From CAYNLG01 sp964397995 (GTDB lineage Bacteria > Planctomycetota > Phycisphaerae > FEN-1346), in the NCBI GenBank assembly GCA_964397995.1, contig CAYNLG010000001.1:49258-113257 (forward strand): 64,000 nucleotides of DNA. The letters are read 5' to 3'. Position numbers and translations under genes: made by a program. Shown here in pieces: positions 37,514 through 45,251 of the stretch. Every line of letters starts with the position of its first letter. Within the stretch, counting starts at the first letter, position 1. The notes under the pieces are model-generated. The model saw only the letters and a list, made by a program, of their open reading frames with translations. It made no database searches and was not told the DNA's origin.

Positions 37514-38650
37514 ATGCGCACCATTACCGTCTTCAACCACAAGGGGGGCTGCGGAAAGACGACCACCGTGATCAACCTGGCCGCCGTCATGGCCCAGGCC
37601 GGCAAGCGGGTCCTCCTCATCGATTTCGACCCGCAGGCCCACGCGACCGTGGGGTGCGGCATCCGGGAGGACGAGGTCGAGCTGAGCACGTGGGACGTTA
37701 TGAAGAGCGCCGCCGACGGGGCCGCCCTCGGACTCGCGGACATCGCCTGGGAGATCTTCGACCGCCTCTACCTCGCCCCGGCGGCCGTCGCGTTGGCCGC
37801 CCTGGAGCAGACCCTCGCCGGCCACCCTGGCCGCGACCGCCTCCTTCATCGCGCCCTGGAACGCTGCGCCGACCGGTACGACATCACGATCATCGACTGC
37901 GGCCCGGGCATCGGGCTGCTCGCGATCAACGCGCTGGTGGCGGCCGACACGGTCCTCTTGCCGGTCGACCTCGGCTTCTTCAGCATCTACGGCCTCGGCC
38001 GCGCCCTCGAGACCATGGACATGATCACCGGCCGCACCGGCCGCAGCCCCGACCTCCACGTTCTGCCCACCCTGTACGACTCGCGGGCCCGGACGATGCG
38101 CAAGAGCCTCCGCGACCTCCGCGACCAGTACGGCCCGATGGTCCTGAACACGGTGATCCGGCACACGATGACCCTGCGCGAGGCCGCCGCCATGGGCAGC
38201 CCCATCTGCGAGTTCGAGCCGCAGTCGCGCGGCCACGAGGACTACCTGACGCTGGCCCAGGAACTGGCCGCCGGCGACCTCCAGCTCGCCTTCGAGCGCC
38301 AGCGGGCCGCCGAGGCCGAGACCGAGGCCGCCGAGGAGGCCCACCTCGACGAGAAACTCGAAGAGGTCTACGGGGCGGTGCTCGTCGACGGCGGTGTCCG
38401 GTTCGTCGTCCGCGCCCCTGGCGCCGGCCGCGTCCGCATTGCCGGCGACTTCAACGGCTGGGCCACCAACGGCGACAGCGACCTGGAACGCACCGCCGAC
38501 CCGGACGTCTGGCGCAAGCACGTCAAGCTCCCCCCCGGCCGCTACGCCTACCGCCTCATCGTCGACGACGAGTGGCGCAGCGACCCGGCCAACCCCTACG
38601 TCGAGAGCAACCCGTACGGCGAACTCAACAGCGTCGTCGAGGTCCAGTAA
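37514..38650 (+). CDS. ParA/Soj-type ATPase fused to a CBM48-like glycogen-binding domain
   Basis: The protein has 378 residues and starts at ATG 37514 after GGGAGG. Residues 1-255 form a ParA/MinD-family ATPase with the deviant Walker A FNHKGGCGKTTTVINLA (signature Lys10 and Lys15), the block RVLLIDFDPQAHATVG and IIDCGPGIGLLAINALV. A charged Ala/Glu helix (about 258-285) links to a C-terminal beta-sandwich (about 290-378): VRFVVRAPGAGRVRIAGDFN, GWATNG, then LPPGRYAYRLIVDDEWRSDP. That is the pattern of isoamylase N-terminal/AMPK-beta glycogen-binding (CBM48) modules. ParA proteins position DNA, polar complexes or granules. The fusion suggests positioning of something carrying alpha-glucan, but that is inference. 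No parB or starch enzyme is adjacent. Confidence 0.82.
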   Translation: MRTITVFNHKGGCGKTTTVINLAAVMAQAGKRVLLIDFDPQAHATVGCGIREDEVELSTWDVMKSAADGAALGLADIAWEIFDRLYLAPAAVALAALEQTLAGHPGRDRLLHRALERCADRYDITIIDCGPGIGLLAINALVAADTVLLPVDLGFFSIYGLGRALETMDMITGRTGRSPDLHVLPTLYDSRARTMRKSLRDLRDQYGPMVLNTVIRHTMTLREAAAMGSPICEFEPQSRGHEDYLTLAQELAAGDLQLAFERQRAAEAETEAAEEAHLDEKLEEVYGAVLVDGGVRFVVRAPGAGRVRIAGDFNGWATNGDSDLERTADPDVWRKHVKLPPGRYAYRLIVDDEWRSDPANPYVESNPYGELNSVVEVQ

Positions 38651-38696
38651 CCCCATGCACGAAACGGGCCCCGCGGGCCGGTCATCCGGAGGCAGC

Positions 38697-39989
38697 ATGC
38701 GGCGTCGCCCGCCCGGCGGGGCGCGGCCGGCGCCCGCGGCCCCGGCGGGGTTCGACGCGCTGGCCGAGGTGCTCCTCTCGCAGGACCCTACGGCGCCGGC
38801 CCCGGCGCCCGACCCGGCCCACGCGTTCCCGCCCGAGTCCCCCGCACCCGGGGACGCGTCCGACCTTCCCCTTGCCACCCAGGCCGCGCCCCAGGAGGGG
38901 CTCATCGTGTGCTTGACCGGCGGTCTGGAGCCGGCCCTGAGGCGCCAGGCGGCGCTGGCCACCGCGGCCCGCCTGGCGCCGCACTCCGGCGGGGCGGCGG
39001 TGATCCTGCTGGAGGGCGGCCGGGCCGACGTTCACCGGGCCGAGGGTAATGGCGAGGCCGGCGCCGCGGCGCCCGCCGCCGGCCTGGCTGCGCTCCTCGC
39101 CAGCGCGGCCCGCGTCCTGGTCGCCCCGCTTGGAGGGGGCGGGGCGACGGGACTCGCTCGCCGCGCGCCGCCGGGGGCGCGGCCGGTGGTGCTGGCCCAG
39201 CCCGACGCCGAGAGCCTTCTGGAGGCGTACCGCGAGCTCAAGGCCTGGCACCAGGCGCGCGGCCCGGGGCCGATGGGGCTCGTGGCCCTCGGGGCGGAGC
39301 CCACCGAGGCGGCGCGGCTGCACGGGCGACTGCGGGCAGCGGCGGCGCACTTCCTGGAGAGCGACCTCGGCCTCGACGCCGTGCTGACGGGCCGGGCCGA
39401 GCCGCCTCCGCCCTGCGTCCTCGCGGGCGTTCCGGAGGCCGACGTTTGGGCCGCCCTCGCCGGCGGCCCCGCCGAGCGCTTGACGCCGCCCCGGCCGGCG
39501 GCTACCGTGACCCCGACACGGGGAGAAGTGCCCATGGCCCGACCGAGTTGGGACGCGTACTTCATGGCGATCGCCGACATGGTGGCGCGGCGGTCGACGT
39601 GCCTGCGCCGGCAGATCGGTGCGGTCCTGGTCGTCGAGCGTCGCATCCTGGCGACGGGCTACAACGGCGCCCCCGCGGGCGTCGCCCACTGCGAGGACGT
39701 CGGCTGTCTCCGCCAGCAGCAGAACGTCCCCTCCGGCGAACGCCACGAGCTCTGCCGCGGCCTCCACGCCGAACAGAACGCCATCATCCAGGCGGCCAAG
39801 CACGGCGTGCGCATCGCCGGCGCGACCCTGTATACGACCCACCATCCGTGCTCGGCCTGCGCGAAGATGGCCATCAACGCCGGCGTCGCCCGCGTCGTCT
39901 GCCGCGAGGACTATCCCGACGACCTCGGCAAGGCGCTGCTGGCCGAGGAGCAGGTCGCCGTCGACGTTGTTCCCGCCGAGGGCGCGTAG
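38697..39989 (+). CDS. Degenerate MinD/FlhG-like domain in frame with dCMP deaminase
   Basis: One open frame of 430 codons starts at ATG 38697 after CCGGAGG, 46 bases after the ParA gene. Residues about 65-275 resemble the MinD/FlhG fold: VCLTGGLEPALRRQAALATA sits where Walker A should be but has no GKT, and ARVLVAPLGG, VVLAQPDAESLLEAYRELKA and PMGLVALGAEPTEAARLHGR follow the usual order. It should not hydrolyse ATP. Residues 280-430 are a complete dCMP/deoxycytidylate deaminase: GYNGAPAGVAHCE, catalytic HAEQNAI (His357 of the frame) and zinc site HPCSAC. An internal ATG at 39534 has its own ribosome site and would give a normal 151-residue enzyme. Either a fusion or two products from one frame is possible. 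The deaminase makes dUMP for thymidylate synthesis, which fits the neighbouring nrd genes. Confidence 0.75.
   Translation: MRRRPPGGARPAPAAPAGFDALAEVLLSQDPTAPAPAPDPAHAFPPESPAPGDASDLPLATQAAPQEGLIVCLTGGLEPALRRQAALATAARLAPHSGGAAVILLEGGRADVHRAEGNGEAGAAAPAAGLAALLASAARVLVAPLGGGGATGLARRAPPGARPVVLAQPDAESLLEAYRELKAWHQARGPGPMGLVALGAEPTEAARLHGRLRAAAAHFLESDLGLDAVLTGRAEPPPPCVLAGVPEADVWAALAGGPAERLTPPRPAATVTPTRGEVPMARPSWDAYFMAIADMVARRSTCLRRQIGAVLVVERRILATGYNGAPAGVAHCEDVGCLRQQQNVPSGERHELCRGLHAEQNAIIQAAKHGVRIAGATLYTTHHPCSACAKMAINAGVARVVCREDYPDDLGKALLAEEQVAVDVVPAEGA
39520..39536 (+). promoter_or_regulatory. Internal ribosome site and start codon for dCMP deaminase
   Basis: GGGGAGAAGTGCCC precedes ATG 39534, in frame within the longer gene. 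The product MARPSWDAYFM... would have the usual length of a free dCMP deaminase, with catalytic His78/Glu80 and zinc ligands Cys106 and Cys109. Confidence 0.55.
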
Positions 39990-40029
39990 CCTCCCTTCAC
40001 GTTCCACCCGCGGAACCGAAAGGCATCCT

Positions 40030-40056
40030 CGCCGCGTGCCGGCGGCGTCTTGATTT
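40030..40056 (+). terminator. Probable terminator after the dCMP deaminase gene
   Basis: Stem CGCCG (40030-40034) / CGGCG (40040-40044), extendable by neighbouring GC pairs, followed by GCGTCTTGATTT. It overlaps the -35 of the next promoter. Confidence 0.4.
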
Positions 40057-40078
40057 CGCCCGGTGTCGGCCCTATATT
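40050..40078 (+). promoter_or_regulatory. Sigma70-type promoter for the nrdR-nrdD region
   Basis: TTGATT (40050-40055), a 17-base spacer and TATATT (40073-40078, five of six). The sequence CCCTATATTTGG across the -10 also partly resembles an NrdR box, which would allow autoregulation. No second box was found. Confidence 0.5.
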
Positions 40079-40444
40079 TGGTGCTTCGCGCTGCGCGACA
40101 CCCCCACGGGAAGGGGCCGTGGCGCGAACCGTGAAACGCTGTGGATAAAAAATGATTACGGTGCAAAACTCGACGGAGAAGGCCACAAGATGTTGTGTGC
40201 CCGGGGCTTGCGCCATGGGTCGCCTGTGAATATTCGCGCCGGGTTACTGCCGCGTTAGAAAACGCGCTTGACGCCCCAGATGCTGTGGCCTAAAGTCCGG
40301 GGGTTCGCGAGATGCAGTAGAGCCGCGACGCACTTTCCAAAGTTCTGCTAAAGCCGCAGACGGCCGGACGCCGATTCCTCGCGTGGCAAGGAACCGCAAG
40401 ATGTGGGGGCACGTCGCTGGGACACGGCCAAGAAGGGGGCGGGC

Positions 40445-40948
40445 ATGCAGTGTCCGTTCTGTCGTGAAGACAAGGACAAGGTGGTCGATTCCCGCGCCTC
40501 GGGTACGGCCATCCGCCGCCGACGCGAGTGCCTCTCGTGCGGCCGGCGCTATACGACGTACGAGCGGATCGAGCGCGACACGCGCCTCCGCATCATCAAA
40601 AAGGACGGCACCCGCGAGACGTTCGACCGGGCCAAGCTGCGGCGCGGCCTGGAACGGGCCCTGCACAAGCGGCCGGTCCCGACCGAGCGGCTCGACGAAA
40701 TGATGCAGGAAATCGAGGACGACCTGGTCGCCCGGTACGAGAGCGAGATACCCGCCGGCGCCGTCGGCGATCTGGTGATGGAAAAGCTGCGGCAGGAAGA
40801 CGAAGTGGCCTACGTCCGGTTCGCGAGCGTCTATCGCAACTTCAAGGACGCCTCGGAGTTCGTCCAGGAGGTTGAGACGATCCATCCGAAGCCGGGACTC
40901 GACCGGAACGGAGGCCACGCGGGGGGCGGCCCGGCCGCCGGCGACTGA
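40445..40948 (+). CDS. nrdR: Transcriptional repressor NrdR
   Basis: The protein has 167 residues and starts at ATG 40445. The N-terminal zinc ribbon has paired cysteines in MQCPFC and CLSCGRRYTTYERIE, and the ATP-cone follows (RLRIIKKDGTRETFDRAKLR, YVRFASVYRNFKD). NrdR senses the ATP/dATP ratio and represses ribonucleotide reductase genes. Its target nrdD lies 165 bases downstream. A Gly/Ala-rich C-terminal tail is slightly longer than usual. Confidence 0.96.
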   Translation: MQCPFCREDKDKVVDSRASGTAIRRRRECLSCGRRYTTYERIERDTRLRIIKKDGTRETFDRAKLRRGLERALHKRPVPTERLDEMMQEIEDDLVARYESEIPAGAVGDLVMEKLRQEDEVAYVRFASVYRNFKDASEFVQEVETIHPKPGLDRNGGHAGGGPAAGD

Positions 40949-41113
40949 CGGCCGGGGACCCCCCGCTGCCGCGAGAGCGCGGGGGCGGGCCCGTAACGAC
41001 CCGCCCCCGGGGATATGAGGAGGGGTGGCAAGGCGGCAGGCCTTGCCCCGCGGGCACCGACGAAGACGACCGCACGGAGGCCCGGATTGGCCGGGCGAAG
41101 GGGAGACGAGTCT

Positions 41114-43558
41114 ATGGCCGGCCGCATCAAGCAGATCCGCAAACGCGATGGCCGCATCATGCCCTACGACCAGGTCAAGATCGCCGACGCGATCTGGAAG
41201 GCCGCCCAGGCGGTCGGCAGCGGCGAACGGTTCGTCGCCGAGGAACTGGCCGGCGCCGTCACCGACTACCTCGACCGCCACTTCGAGGGCGACACGCCCG
41301 GCATCGAGGACATTCAGGACATTGTCGAGAAGGTCCTGATGGAAACGGGCCAGGCCCGGACGGCCAAGGCCTACATCCTGTACCGCGAGAAGCGGGCCCG
41401 GGCCCGCCGCGCCATGCGCGTCCGCAAGGCCGCCCGACGCCGCGCCGGCAACTCCACCGACCTGGCGTTGCTCGTGGACACGGGCTCGAAGGATGCCCTG
41501 GTCGCCTGGGACAAGGGCCGCATCGTCGAGGCCCTGGAACAGGAGGCCGGACTGGACCTGCGGACGGCGCGGAAGGTGGCCTCGGCCGTCGAGGCCAAGG
41601 TCCTGGCCTCCGGCATCAGCCGCATCTCCACCGGCCTCATCCGCGAACTGGTCGATAACGAGCTCTTCGAGCGGGGCCTGACGGGCCGCCTGGAACGCCA
41701 GAAGCTCGTCGGCATGCCCCGCTTCGACCTCAAGCAGCTCATCTACTCGAAGAGCCAGGAAAACTCGAACATCACGTCGAACAACCCGGAGGCGATCAAC
41801 CTGTCGATCGCCGAGACGGTGCTGAAGCAGTTCGCCCTGTCCGAAATCTTCACCCGCGAGGTCGCCGAGGCCCACCTCACCGGCCGCGTCCACCTCCACG
41901 ACCTCGGGTACCCGACCCGGGTCTATTGCTCCAGCCACAGCCTGGAGTACCTGAAGAAGTACGGGCTGGACCTGCAGAACCTCGACACCAAGAGCGCGCC
42001 GGCCAAGCACGCGCGGACGCTGACGGGCCACCTGAACACGTTCCTGGCGTCGATGCAGGCGTACTACGCCGGGGCCCTGGGCGTGGCGCACATCAACATC
42101 ATGTACGCCCCGTACGTCGAGGACATGGACGAGGAGGCGCTGCGGCAGGAGGCCCAGCACCTGATCTTCTCGTGCTCGCAGTCGGCGTTCAGCCGGGGCG
42201 GGCAGACGCTGTTCCTCGACTTCAACGTGCACACGGGCGTGCCCGGGTACCTGAAGGACGTCCAGGCGATCGGCCCGGGCGGCGCCTACACCGGCCGCAC
42301 CTACGGCTCCTACCAGCGGGCCGCCCAGCGCTTCGGCCGCGCCATGCTCGAGGTCTGGCGCGACGGCGACCGCGACGGCCACCTGTTCGCGTTCCCGAAG
42401 TGCGACTTCCACATCAACGAGGAGACGTTCAGCGACCCGGCGCAGATGGACCTGCTGGAGCTGGCGTGCGAGATCGCCTCGCAGAACGGGGTGCCGTACT
42501 TCGTCTTCGACCGGGACGAGTGCACCCTGAGCGCCTGCTGCCGCCTTCGCACCACCATCGACGACGACTACATGATCCGCCACCCCGAAAGCATGCGGTT
42601 CTGCGGGTTCCAGAACGTGACGATCAACCTGCCCCAGGCGGCGTACCGGGCGGGGAAGGGCAACTGGGAGGGCCTGCTCGGGCAGATCTCCGAGGCGATG
42701 GACATCGCCATGCAGGCCCACGTGGAGAAGAAGGCGTTCATCGAGGAGATGATGTCGGCGCCGCAGATGCCGCTCTGGCAGATCGGCAAGAAGGCCAAGG
42801 ACGGCCGCCCCTACGTCGACCCCGAGACCTCCACCTACATCATCGGCCTGGTGGGCCTGAACGAGTGCATCCAGCACCTGATGGGCCAGGAACTGCACGA
42901 GAGCGACGCCGCCCTCCGCAAGGGCCTCATGGTCGTCGCCCACATGTGGAAGCGGGCCCAGCACTACCGCGAGAAGTTCGGCCTGAAGGTGACGCTCGAA
43001 GAGTCGCCGGCCGAGAGCGCGACCCGGCGCCTCGCGAAGGTCGATAGCCGCGAGTGGCCGGAGTCCCGGGCCCTGTTCAAGGGCGACGTCGAGAGCGACC
43101 AGTACTACTACACGAACTCGATCCACCTGCGGGCCGACGCCCCGGTGGACCTGCTGACCCGCGTCCGGAAGCAGGCCAAGTTCCACAGCCTCATCGAATC
43201 CGGGGCGATCATCCACGCGTTCGTCGGCGAAGAGCGGCCGCCCGCGGCCGGTATCCTGGCCCTGGTGCGCAAGACCTTCGAGCAGACGCCGGCGGCCCAG
43301 CTCACGATCAGCCCAGAGTTCACCATCTGCAACGACTGCCACAAGTGGACGCCGCGCCTCCAGGACCATTGCGACTGGTGCGACTCCCGCGACGTCTACG
43401 GCATGACGCGCATCGTCGGCTACTTCAGCCGCATCACGAACTGGAACCCCTCGAAGCTGGGCGAACTCGACGACCGGCATCGCGGGGACTACCGGGTGAC
43501 GAAGACGACCGCGCCGGCGGTCGAACCCGCGGCGGAGCTGGGTACCGCCGCCGGGTGA
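41114..43558 (+). CDS. nrdD: Anaerobic ribonucleoside-triphosphate reductase with two ATP-cones
   Basis: The protein has 814 residues and starts at ATG 41114. NrdD is the class III, oxygen-sensitive glycyl-radical enzyme that makes dNTPs. An N-terminal ATP-cone (about 3-90, RKRDGRIMPYDQVKIADAI) is followed by a second, more diverged ATP-cone-like segment (about 110-200, SKDALVAWDKGRIVEALEQE). The catalytic barrel follows (SNITSNNPEAINLSIAETVL, HDLGYPTRVYCSSHSL). Near the C-terminus are a zinc site with Cys739, 742, 753 and 756 and the glycyl-radical loop MTRIVGYFSRITNWN, with Gly769 the likely radical residue. The activase gene nrdG lies 0.85 kb downstream. A terminator follows at once. Confidence 0.95.
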   Translation: MAGRIKQIRKRDGRIMPYDQVKIADAIWKAAQAVGSGERFVAEELAGAVTDYLDRHFEGDTPGIEDIQDIVEKVLMETGQARTAKAYILYREKRARARRAMRVRKAARRRAGNSTDLALLVDTGSKDALVAWDKGRIVEALEQEAGLDLRTARKVASAVEAKVLASGISRISTGLIRELVDNELFERGLTGRLERQKLVGMPRFDLKQLIYSKSQENSNITSNNPEAINLSIAETVLKQFALSEIFTREVAEAHLTGRVHLHDLGYPTRVYCSSHSLEYLKKYGLDLQNLDTKSAPAKHARTLTGHLNTFLASMQAYYAGALGVAHINIMYAPYVEDMDEEALRQEAQHLIFSCSQSAFSRGGQTLFLDFNVHTGVPGYLKDVQAIGPGGAYTGRTYGSYQRAAQRFGRAMLEVWRDGDRDGHLFAFPKCDFHINEETFSDPAQMDLLELACEIASQNGVPYFVFDRDECTLSACCRLRTTIDDDYMIRHPESMRFCGFQNVTINLPQAAYRAGKGNWEGLLGQISEAMDIAMQAHVEKKAFIEEMMSAPQMPLWQIGKKAKDGRPYVDPETSTYIIGLVGLNECIQHLMGQELHESDAALRKGLMVVAHMWKRAQHYREKFGLKVTLEESPAESATRRLAKVDSREWPESRALFKGDVESDQYYYTNSIHLRADAPVDLLTRVRKQAKFHSLIESGAIIHAFVGEERPPAAGILALVRKTFEQTPAAQLTISPEFTICNDCHKWTPRLQDHCDWCDSRDVYGMTRIVGYFSRITNWNPSKLGELDDRHRGDYRVTKTTAPAVEPAAELGTAAG

Positions 43559-43597
43559 CCGCATCGGCGCCTAACCTGGGACCCCCTTGTTGGCGGA

Positions 43598-43656
43598 GGA
43601 GCCGGGCCAGCCTTCCCCAGGGCTGAATCCTCGCCGTCCCGGCTCCCCGTCCTTTT
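43598..43656 (+). terminator. Rho-independent terminator after nrdD
   Basis: A 9-bp perfect outer stem GGAGCCGGG (43598-43606) / CCCGGCTCC (43638-43646), an inner AGCC/GGCT pairing, then CCGTCCTTTT. Confidence 0.6.
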
Positions 43657-43729
43657 CTGCGGCATCGCACGAACGGGGAACCGGCCCGCCGGCGGCGGGC
43701 GCAGCGGCCGGGGATGGGGGGAGGGTGGC

Positions 43730-44068
43730 ATGGAGCGTGTTCGCGAGCAGGACAAGACCTACCGGGGCGGCGCAAGCGGTGTCAAGTACCTCTTCCGGGG
43801 GCCCTGCATCGACTGGGGCGTCATCCGCTTCGCCCCCGGCGAGGAACTCGGCCGCCACATGCACAACGAGGTCGAGGAAACCTTCTACTTCGTCGAGGGC
43901 CGCGGTGGCCGGTTCGTCTGCAACGGCGCCGAGCACCCCATCGCCGCGGGCACGGCCTTCCGGGTCGAACCCGGCGAGGTCCACAACATCGTCAACGACT
44001 CGGGAGCGCCACTGAAGGCGGTCTTCATCAAGTCGCAGTACAATCCATCGGATAAGGTCGACGTTTAG
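43730..44068 (+). CDS. Small cupin-domain protein
   Basis: The protein has 112 residues and starts at ATG 43730 after GGGGGAGGG. It is a single cupin barrel: GEELGRHMHNEVEETFYFVE supplies the two histidines and glutamates of motif 1, and GTAFRVEPGEVHNIVNDSG supplies the motif 2 histidine. The metal site looks complete. Stand-alone cupins have varied roles (isomerases, dioxygenases, sugar or metal binding), so no reaction can be assigned. It sits between nrdD and the glutaredoxin-like/nrdG pair. Confidence 0.85.
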   Translation: MERVREQDKTYRGGASGVKYLFRGPCIDWGVIRFAPGEELGRHMHNEVEETFYFVEGRGGRFVCNGAEHPIAAGTAFRVEPGEVHNIVNDSGAPLKAVFIKSQYNPSDKVDV

Positions 44069-44115
44069 AACCGGTCCGGCCGCCGTGCCGGACCCCCATC
44101 CGCGAGGGCGAGCCC

Positions 44116-44397
44116 ATGCGATTCGAGGTCTACGGCAAACAGAACTGTGTCAAGTGCGAGAGCACCAAGAACAAGCTCACCCACCTGGTGGGCAAGGCGG
44201 GCCTCGGCGAGGCCGTCGAGGTCGCCTTCGTCGACATGGACACCGTCATGGGCCGCGCCGACGGGGCGTTCTACGACGTCGACGCCGTGCCGACGACCAT
44301 CGCCCGCTCGCCGCGGGGCGACGAAGTCGGCCGCTGGGCCGGCGTCATCCCGCCGGCGACCGCCGTCCGCGACCTGCTCGGCGCCGCCGCTGTCTGA
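44116..44397 (+). CDS. Glutaredoxin/thioredoxin-fold protein
   Basis: The protein has 93 residues and starts at ATG 44116. It begins MRFEVYGKQNCVKC, giving a redox pair Cys11-x-x-Cys14 at the start of the first helix, as in glutaredoxins and NrdH. The cis-proline lies in DVDAVPTTIAR. It ends seven bases before nrdG. Known anaerobic reductases use formate or a thioredoxin system as reductant, so a dedicated electron donor to NrdD is an attractive reading, but it is inference. Confidence 0.75.
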   Translation: MRFEVYGKQNCVKCESTKNKLTHLVGKAGLGEAVEVAFVDMDTVMGRADGAFYDVDAVPTTIARSPRGDEVGRWAGVIPPATAVRDLLGAAAV

Positions 44398-44404
44398 GCC
44401 GACC

Positions 44405-45154
44405 ATGGCCCCCGACGCCGCAACCCGACTCCCCCCCATCGCGGGGTACCATCCGACCACGCTCATCGACTGGCCCGGCCGCGTGGCCGCCATCCTCTTC
44501 CTGCCACGCTGCAACTTCCGCTGCCCGTTCTGCCACAGCGGGAGCCTCCTGGGCGAGCCCGAGGAGACGATCCCCCTGGAGGGCATCCTCGACCACCTGG
44601 CCGCCCAGCGGGGCTGGGTCGACGGCGTGGTGATCTGCGGCGGAGAGCCGACGCTCCAGCCGGGGCTCGGGGCCCTGGCGGCCCGCCTCAAGGCCGCCGG
44701 CCTCGGCGTCAAGCTCGATACGAACGGGTCGCGGCCGGACCGGGTGGCGCAGCTGCTGGCGGCGGGGCTGGTGGACGCGGTGGCGATGGACGTCAAGGCC
44801 CCGCTTGACGGCCGGTACGGCGCCGCCGCCGGCACCGACGTCGACCTCGAGGCCGTCGGCCGCTCCCTCGACCTCCTGATGGCGAGCGACGTCGAGGTCG
44901 CGTTCCGGACGACGGCGTGCCCGGCCTTCATCGACCGTGACGCCGCCCACGCCATCGGTCGCCGCCTGGCCGGGGCGCGGCGATGGGTGCTCCAGCCGTT
45001 CGCCCCGACCCACGCGTTGGACCCGGCGCTGCGGGAGGTCGAGCCGTACGGCCCGGCCGAGATGGAGGCCCTCGCCGAGATCGGCCGCGCCTACGTCGGC
45101 CGATGCATCGTCCGCGGCCGGCCGGAGCTGGCCCGGGCGGGGCGGGAGGCCTGA
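44405..45154 (+). CDS. nrdG: Anaerobic ribonucleotide reductase activating protein (radical SAM)
   Basis: The protein has 249 residues and starts at ATG 44405. The radical SAM cluster motif CNFRCPFC (Cys36, Cys40, Cys43) follows TTLIDWPGRVAAILFLPR, the usual N-terminus of NrdG-type activases. Also present are VICGGEPTLQPGL and LGVKLDTNGSRPD. By family it uses S-adenosylmethionine and a 4Fe-4S cluster to place the glycyl radical on NrdD. Linkage to nrdD and the Grx-like gene supports the assignment. Confidence 0.9.
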   Translation: MAPDAATRLPPIAGYHPTTLIDWPGRVAAILFLPRCNFRCPFCHSGSLLGEPEETIPLEGILDHLAAQRGWVDGVVICGGEPTLQPGLGALAARLKAAGLGVKLDTNGSRPDRVAQLLAAGLVDAVAMDVKAPLDGRYGAAAGTDVDLEAVGRSLDLLMASDVEVAFRTTACPAFIDRDAAHAIGRRLAGARRWVLQPFAPTHALDPALREVEPYGPAEMEALAEIGRAYVGRCIVRGRPELARAGREA

Positions 45155-45222
45155 GGCCGGGCCGCGTGGGGCGGCCGCCGGCCCTCGGGTGGGGCTACAA
45201 CATTTGGGGGTGTCGCATATGC

Positions 45223-45251
45223 TTGACACCCTCCAGGTGGTTGCTTAGAGT
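45223..45251 (+). promoter_or_regulatory. Strong sigma70-type promoter upstream of FlgI-like gene
   Basis: TTGACA (45223-45228, perfect), a 17-base spacer and TAGAGT (45246-45251). It gives a leader of about 145 bases that contains CTAAAGTCCGATAAC at 45346-45360. Confidence 0.65.

Larger units (their letters stand above)
39990..40444 (+). other. Intergenic region and long leader upstream of nrdR
   Basis: 455 bases with no gene. It contains a hairpin/terminator (40030-40056), a sigma70-type promoter (40050-40078), a perfect DnaA box in reverse orientation (TGTGGATAA, 40140-40148) followed by an A-rich stretch, TAAAGTCC at 40291-40298, and TAAAG...GCCGATTC at 40349-40377. If the promoter is real, nrdR has a leader of about 360 bases. 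No B12 riboswitch was found. Confidence 0.45.

Noticed and set aside
38697..39533. Treating the MinD-like region as a functional ATPase
   Set aside because: The P-loop lysine/threonine motif is absent, so ATP hydrolysis is unlikely.
40060..40160. Cobalamin riboswitch upstream of nrdR
   Set aside because: GGTGC and GGGAA words are present, but the B12 box and the conserved core spacing are missing.
40244..43564. A 1,106-codon minus-strand frame
   Set aside because: It is antisense to nrdR and nrdD, which have full family motifs on the plus strand.
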